Source: JAWOGN01 sp046496815
Lineage (GTDB): Bacteria > Desulfobacterota > DSM-4660 > Desulfatiglandales > Desulfatiglandaceae
DNA length: 9,255 bases
Direction of reading: 5' to 3'
Assembly (NCBI GenBank): GCA_046496815.1
Contig: JAWOGN010000359.1
Coordinates: 1-9,255 of the forward strand
A program made the translations under genes and the position numbers. The notes below the pieces were generated by a model. The model had not been told where the DNA came from, ran no database searches, and worked only from the letters and a program-made list of their open reading frames with translations. Shown in pieces: positions 5,446 through 9,255 of this stretch. Numbering within the stretch: the first letter of the stretch is position 1; the number at the start of each line of letters is the position of its first letter.

Positions 5446-7728
5446 TTATTGAGCTTTTTTTGGACCAAAATGTCCTGACTGGATGCTTGCCGCCAGGACT
5501 CTCTCCAGGTTTGCGGGCAAGCTGTATATTCGTTTTCCCAAGGCATCAGAGATCGCATTGACAATGGCCGGGGCCGTCGGGATCAGGGCCGGTTCGCCCA
5601 CACCCTTGGCCCCGAAAGGCCCCGATGGTTCTTCGGATTCGACAATGATGGGGATGACCTCCGGCATATCTCCGCAGGTGGGGATCAAGTAGTCTTTCAG
5701 GGATTCCGTCTGTCCGCGCACGTATTCTTCCATCAAGGCGAACCCGACGCCCATTGCAACACCCCCGCGAATCTGCCCCTTCACCCCCTCCGGATAGATG
5801 GCCTTCCCCACATCGTGCGCCGCCACGACCTTCTCCACACGCACCTCCCCTGTCAAGGTGTCCACGATCACCTGTGCCATGTGACAGGCGAACGCGTACG
5901 TGGCATAGGGCACGCCTTGACCGGTCTCCGGATCCAGAGGGACGGTCTCCGGATCGAAAAACCCCTGCCAAGTCAAGGGGATTCCCTTCTTGTGGGCTCG
6001 GCTTACCAATCTCGAAAAAGAGACTTTCTGCGTTGGATCTTTCGAGTTCAAGACAAACCCGTTATCGAACGTCAATGAAGATTTGCGAACTTTCAACACA
6101 TTGACCGCTTCGGTCAAAAGCACATCGGCCAGCTTATCCGTTGCGTCTTTGACGGCGTTGCCCGAGATATAGGTTTGACGACTGGCGGAGGTGGCCCCGG
6201 CGTTGGTCGTAAATTTCGTATCCGCCACAACCAGCCGGATCGTTTCCGCCTTGATCCCAAGCGTTTCCGCGGCGATTTGGGTCAGGGTCGTCGTGGATCC
6301 CTGCCCGATATCCGCACACCCGGTATAAAGTGTCACGGCGCCGTCCGGATCCATCTCGATCCGGGCGGTGGAAGGGTTTTGGACACCCGTGTTGCCGATT
6401 CCGTACCACATGGCTCCGATTCCGACCCCCCTTTTTTCAAACCGCGACCTCTCATCGGTTTTCCAGTTTTGTCTCGCCCATTCATAGTAAGGTCTAACGG
6501 CCTCCAGGCACTCATCGATGCCCACACTCGCAGAAAGCGTCTGGTCGGTCGGCGTCCGGGAGCCGTTTTTGAACGCGTTGATGCGTCGTATCTCCAGGGG
6601 ATCCATGCCGAGTTCTTTTGCCAGAAGATCGAGTTGGGACTCATGGGCAAATGCCACCTGCGGAACGCCAAAGCCCCGCATGGCACCGCAGAATGGGGTA
6701 TTGGTATACACGCAGAGCGCATCCACTTCTACATTGTCAACTTCGTAAGGTCCGGTGGCGTGCACGGCGGATCTCGAAGCCACGGCGATGCCGTAAGACC
6801 CATAGGCACCGGTGTCGCACACAATCCGGGATTTCACAGCCAGGAGCTTCCCCTGGCCGTCGGCGCCCGTTTTCATCGTTATGGTGAGGGGATGCCGCTT
6901 GGCCGTGGCCACAAATGCTTCTTCCCGGGTGTAGACATACCGCACCGGTCTTCTCAGGTGATAGAGGGCCAAACCGATGTAGCCCTGGACATTGAGGTCC
7001 AACTTGGACCCGAAGCCGCCGCCGGTGGCGGCCTGAATAACGCGCACCTGCGCATCTTCAAGGCCCAGAAGGCTCACGACTTCCTTGTGATCATAATGGG
7101 GGTTCTGGGTGGAGGCATAAATGACAAGGGTCCCCTCCTCATCCACGGTGCCCATTCCCGCATCCGGTTCCAAATAGGCATGTTCCAATGCGGAAGTTTG
7201 ATACGTTCTTTCTATCACGACCCGACACTTGCCAAAGGCCTTCTCCACATCCCCTTTTCGAACCCGACGCGTGAACAAAAGGTTTCCTTTTTCATGAATA
7301 CGCAGCGCGCCCTCTTTGATGGCCGCTTCCGGATCGAAAACCGCCGGCAGCTCCTCATAAACCACGTCGATCCGCCGTACCGCCTTTTCAGCAGCATCCT
7401 CGGTTTCGGCCGCCACCAGCGCAACGGGGTCTCCGACGAAACGCACCTTATCCGGCGTCAGAAGTGGCTGATCCTTGTTGATCAGGCCGATGAGGTTCTT
7501 GCCGGGCACATCCTCCGCAGTAAAAATTCGGACAACGCCTTCCAGCCGAACCGCTTCGCTCGTGTCGATTTTCACGATTCGCGCGTGCGCTTTGGCGCTG
7601 CGCAGTGCTTTGAGGGCCAGGGGTTGCACCATGTCCAAATCCGCGCAGAACAAGGGAGCGCCCTTCAGCCGCTCGATCGCACCGATCCGCGGGATATTCT
7701 TGCCGACCGTTTTATAGCGTTTTTCCAT
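5446..7728 (-). CDS. Molybdopterin (large) subunit of a xanthine dehydrogenase-family hydroxylase, probable nicotinate dehydrogenase
   Basis: This catalytic subunit binds the Mo cofactor and hydroxylates an N-heteroaromatic ring with water as oxygen donor, likely nicotinate to 6-hydroxynicotinate given the neighbours. Residue numbers below count from a TTG at 7734; the ATG at 7728 (third residue) is the preferred start, giving 760 residues, usual for a stand-alone large subunit. Domains: aldehyde-oxidase a/b hammerhead about 15-130, then the Mo-binding domains. Motifs are GGGFGSK (238-244), AMRGFGVPQ (351-359), GCADIGQGS (472-480), TNAGATSASRQ (510-520) and GAKGVGEPAL (708-717), in which E714 is the expected catalytic glutamate. 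The CSFR active-site loop of CO dehydrogenase is absent. The gene overlaps the end of the FAD subunit gene, indicating coupled translation. Unlike E. barkeri nicotinate dehydrogenase, the Mo subunit is a single chain. Substrate is inferred from context only. Confidence 0.9.
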   Translation of the reverse strand: MEKRYKTVGKNIPRIGAIERLKGAPLFCADLDMVQPLALKALRSAKAHARIVKIDTSEAVRLEGVVRIFTAEDVPGKNLIGLINKDQPLLTPDKVRFVGDPVALVAAETEDAAEKAVRRIDVVYEELPAVFDPEAAIKEGALRIHEKGNLLFTRRVRKGDVEKAFGKCRVVIERTYQTSALEHAYLEPDAGMGTVDEEGTLVIYASTQNPHYDHKEVVSLLGLEDAQVRVIQAATGGGFGSKLDLNVQGYIGLALYHLRRPVRYVYTREEAFVATAKRHPLTITMKTGADGQGKLLAVKSRIVCDTGAYGSYGIAVASRSAVHATGPYEVDNVEVDALCVYTNTPFCGAMRGFGVPQVAFAHESQLDLLAKELGMDPLEIRRINAFKNGSRTPTDQTLSASVGIDECLEAVRPYYEWARQNWKTDERSRFEKRGVGIGAMWYGIGNTGVQNPSTARIEMDPDGAVTLYTGCADIGQGSTTTLTQIAAETLGIKAETIRLVVADTKFTTNAGATSASRQTYISGNAVKDATDKLADVLLTEAVNVLKVRKSSLTFDNGFVLNSKDPTQKVSFSRLVSRAHKKGIPLTWQGFFDPETVPLDPETGQGVPYATYAFACHMAQVIVDTLTGEVRVEKVVAAHDVGKAIYPEGVKGQIRGGVAMGVGFALMEEYVRGQTESLKDYLIPTCGDMPEVIPIIVESEEPSGPFGAKGVGEPALIPTAPAIVNAISDALGKRIYSLPANLERVLAASIQSGHFGPKKAQ

Positions 7729-8581
7729 TTTCAACCATCGGGTAAAGAAGTCGCATCAAAAGCCCTTGAACCGCATTTTCTTTATACACCGTAGACGGTC
7801 TGCGACCGGTAATCTCGATCATCTTCGACGCGAGCACCCTGCCCGCTTCCCAAAAGAGGGCTGCGGAAGGGCGCTTTCCCAAAAGGAACCCTTCCACCGC
7901 GGTCATTCTTCGAGGTGTGGGGGTGCTGGACCCCAATGCCAGACGGATGAAGGCGATTTTGCCCGCCGCATCCTTTTCCGCCATCACTGCGATGCTGATC
8001 CGTGCGATGGCCAGTTCTCGCCTTCTGCCGATCTTTTGAAAATCAGCGAACATGCCTTCTTCCGGCTTGAGAAGAAAGTGGGTAATAATCTCATCCGCAC
8101 CGATGGAACCTACATAAGGCCCTGTGGGCAATTCGTCGACGGGAATGATTCTCTCACCCGTGGGGCTTCTCAGAGCGACTTTCGCCTCATGGATGATGAG
8201 CGGGGGAACCGTGTCGCCACACGGCGAACAGTGCGCCACATTCCCTCCGATGGTGGCCACATTTCTAATTTGTTTGCTTGCAAAGGTGAATGCGCTTCTC
8301 TGGAGCGCCGGAGCAAACCGAGCTAAAGTCTGCGAAGCATAAATTTCGGACAACGTCACCCCGGCACCCACCCGCAGTTCATCACCCGTCAGCTCGATCC
8401 CCTTGAGTTCGGATAAACGGCTGACGTCCAGGAGACAACGTTTTCTTAAGGTGCCGGATCGCAGATCGACCATTACATCGGTGCCGCCGGCCACAACCGC
8501 CGTCTCTCCGGCGTGGCCTTGCAGAAAGTCGAGCGCCGCATCCAGGGTGTCCGGTCTCACATATCCGATGTTCGGCCGCAT
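7712..8581 (-). CDS. FAD-binding (medium) subunit of the xanthine dehydrogenase-family hydroxylase
   Basis: It passes electrons from the iron-sulfur subunit to the acceptor (NAD(P)+ or another carrier) through bound FAD. The 289-residue length is normal for the CoxM / XdhB / NdhF type. FAD-binding signatures are VVAGGTDVMVDL (29-40) and QIRNVATIGGNVAHCSPCGDT (104-124); a C-terminal CO-dehydrogenase flavoprotein domain follows (about 175-280, beginning FQKIGRRRELAIARIS). The ATG at 8581 overlaps the TGA of the upstream subunit gene (TGATG) and has GGGGAG 8 nt upstream; a GTG one codon earlier is possible but less likely. The last 17 nt overlap the molybdopterin subunit gene, so the three subunits are translationally coupled. 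It would correspond to ndhF of E. barkeri if the nicotinate assignment is right. Confidence 0.9.
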   Translation of the reverse strand: MRPNIGYVRPDTLDAALDFLQGHAGETAVVAGGTDVMVDLRSGTLRKRCLLDVSRLSELKGIELTGDELRVGAGVTLSEIYASQTLARFAPALQRSAFTFASKQIRNVATIGGNVAHCSPCGDTVPPLIIHEAKVALRSPTGERIIPVDELPTGPYVGSIGADEIITHFLLKPEEGMFADFQKIGRRRELAIARISIAVMAEKDAAGKIAFIRLALGSSTPTPRRMTAVEGFLLGKRPSAALFWEAGRVLASKMIEITGRRPSTVYKENAVQGLLMRLLYPMVENGKTL

Positions 8582-9075
8582 CACCCTCTCTCCCCGGCGA
8601 GCCGATTCGCCGCGTCTTCAATGGCAGCAACGATATGTCCATATCCGGTGCACCGGCAAAGGTTTCCTGAGATGGCTTTCACGATGTCTGCATGGGTTGG
8701 CTTTGGATTTTCATCAAAGAGCGCCTGCGTGCTCATCAAAATGCCGGGCGTGCAAAATCCGCATTGAACGGCATGATGATCCAAAAATGCCTGCTGAAGC
8801 GCGGTCAGGTCGCCCATCGCAGTGAGCCCTTCCACGGTGCGCACTTCCTTTCCGTCGAGCTGCGCGCCGAGCATGAGGCAGGCGTTCACCGCCATCCCGT
8901 CCACCACGATGGTGCACGCGCCGCACTCCCCAATCCCGCACCCTTGCTTTGTGCCCTTAAGCCGCAACCGCTCTCGGATTGTATCGAGGGCGGTTTCACT
9001 CGCCTCCACCTCGACCGCCACTTGCGATCCGTTGAGGGTGAAGCGGATGGGGATATGCCTTTGAAATTCCTTCAT
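8581..9075 (-). CDS. 2x[2Fe-2S] (small) subunit of the xanthine dehydrogenase-family hydroxylase
   Basis: This electron-transfer subunit links the Mo site to FAD. The 164-residue protein has the plant-type ferredoxin motif C46, C51, C54 (GCGIGECGAC) with C66, then the second cluster motif C105-x2-C108 (QCGFCTPG) with C140-x-C142 (NLCRCTGY), the complete set for two [2Fe-2S] clusters. The frame is open to a GTG at 9111, but GGAG stands 7 nt before the ATG at 9075 and the shorter protein begins like other family members (MKEFQRHIPIRFTLNG), so I choose 9075. No Tat or Sec signal is seen: cytoplasmic. It follows the aldehyde dehydrogenase stop by 57 nt and overlaps the FAD subunit start. It would correspond to ndhS of E. 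barkeri. Confidence 0.92.
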   Translation of the reverse strand: MKEFQRHIPIRFTLNGSQVAVEVEASETALDTIRERLRLKGTKQGCGIGECGACTIVVDGMAVNACLMLGAQLDGKEVRTVEGLTAMGDLTALQQAFLDHHAVQCGFCTPGILMSTQALFDENPKPTHADIVKAISGNLCRCTGYGHIVAAIEDAANRLAGERG

Positions 9076-9082
9076 AAATTTA

Positions 9083-9086
9083 CTCC
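9083..9086 (-). promoter_or_regulatory. Shine-Dalgarno deciding the start of the [2Fe-2S] subunit
   Basis: GGAG on the minus strand, 7 nt before the ATG at 9075. It argues against the longer reading from the GTG at 9111. I see no clear promoter in the 57-nt gap 9076-9132, which suggests co-transcription with the aldehyde dehydrogenase gene. Confidence 0.65.
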
Positions 9087-9132
9087 GCGTGGCATGGGAA
9101 CTCGCATTCACAAATAGACGGTGGGTTTGTAT

Positions 9133-9255
9133 TTACACCCATCTGGAGACGACGGTCTTCTCATCCATAAACATTTTCATCGAAGAGAGTCTTGATTTTG
9201 CGGTTCCCACAAACGACTCTCTCCGGGACCCCAGCGGGAAAAACGCATAGGGCTG
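9133..9255 (-). CDS. Aldehyde dehydrogenase, C-terminal 40 codons (methylmalonate-semialdehyde dehydrogenase-like), cut by the window edge
   Basis: A reading frame is open from the right edge to a TAA at 9133-9135 and ends ...DEKTVVSRWV. The 40 residues resemble the extreme C-terminus of the NAD-dependent aldehyde dehydrogenase superfamily: AFFPLGSRRESFVG corresponds to the PFGGxKxSxxG segment, and MKMFMDEKTVVSRW to the closing oligomerisation strand (FxTxxKxVxxRW). Having SFxG rather than SGxG is a feature of the methylmalonate-semialdehyde dehydrogenase (CoA-acylating) type. The catalytic cysteine and cofactor domain lie outside the window. It is the gene directly upstream of the Mo-hydroxylase genes, in the same direction, 57 nt before the small-subunit start, so it probably shares the operon. 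It could process 2-formylglutarate, the product of enamidase (inference). With only 40 residues visible, the family call is moderate and the subtype tentative. Confidence 0.62.
   Translation of the reverse strand, partial: QPYAFFPLGSRRESFVGTAKSRLSSMKMFMDEKTVVSRWV

Noticed and set aside
6175..7794. Plus-strand open frame of 539 codons
   Set aside because: It lies antisense to the molybdopterin and FAD subunit genes, which have clear family motifs; its translation is rich in H, R, G and P with no recognisable domain, as expected from codon bias of the opposite strand.
5446..9075. CO dehydrogenase or purine-specific xanthine dehydrogenase as the identity of the Mo enzyme
   Set aside because: The CSFR active-site loop of CO dehydrogenase is missing from the large subunit, and the operon contains ring reductase and enamidase homologues rather than purine genes. 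A purine role is not fully excluded.
8581..9111. Longer [2Fe-2S] subunit starting at the GTG at 9111
   Set aside because: The ATG at 9075 has a well-placed GGAG, and the extra 12 residues do not resemble the N-terminus of the family.

Overview
The window looks like part of the chromosome of an anaerobic, fairly GC-rich bacterium, most likely from the deltaproteobacterial / Desulfobacterota group. Three things suggest this: a Hnr-type iron-sulfur flavoenzyme that belongs to anaerobic chemistry; a four-helix-bundle (23S rRNA IVS-type) protein gene flanked by GAACATC-type repeats, a combination common in those genomes; and a UPF0280 protein. The taxonomic call is inference.

Layout. At the left edge (about 2-568, plus strand) is a lone exported protein of unknown function, probably missing its first codons. 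A strong hairpin (616-644) separates it from everything else, which runs convergently on the minus strand. In transcription order, right to left, the minus strand carries: the last 40 codons of an aldehyde dehydrogenase resembling the methylmalonate-semialdehyde (CoA-acylating) class (9133-9255); the three subunits of a molybdenum hydroxylase of the xanthine dehydrogenase family (2x[2Fe-2S], FAD and molybdopterin subunits, 9075 down to 5446, with overlapping genes); a small AT-richer four-helix-bundle gene between 39-bp inverted repeats (4934-5440); an enamidase-like amidohydrolase (4865-3699); a 6-hydroxynicotinate reductase-like iron-sulfur protein (3647-2130); a UPF0280 protein with ApbE-like signatures (2126-1266); and an 'amino acid synthesis' (AA_synth / DUF1185) family protein (1235-657).

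Together the genes match the first half of the anaerobic nicotinate pathway known from Eubacterium barkeri. A molybdenum hydroxylase converts nicotinate to 6-hydroxynicotinate, Hnr reduces the ring to 1,4,5,6-tetrahydro-6-oxonicotinate, and enamidase opens the ring to 2-formylglutarate and ammonia. The later E. barkeri genes (hydroxymethylglutarate dehydrogenase, methyleneglutarate mutase) are not in the window. The aldehyde dehydrogenase upstream could instead turn 2-formylglutarate, a substituted malonate semialdehyde, into glutaryl-CoA. The two uncharacterised proteins at the operon end are the most novel part. The ApbE-like UPF0280 protein is a good candidate for attaching the covalent flavin reported for Hnr, and the AA_synth protein has no assigned step.

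No RNA genes, CRISPR arrays, transposase or transcriptional regulator were seen. The substrate (nicotinate versus another N-heteroaromatic carboxylate) cannot be fixed from sequence alone.
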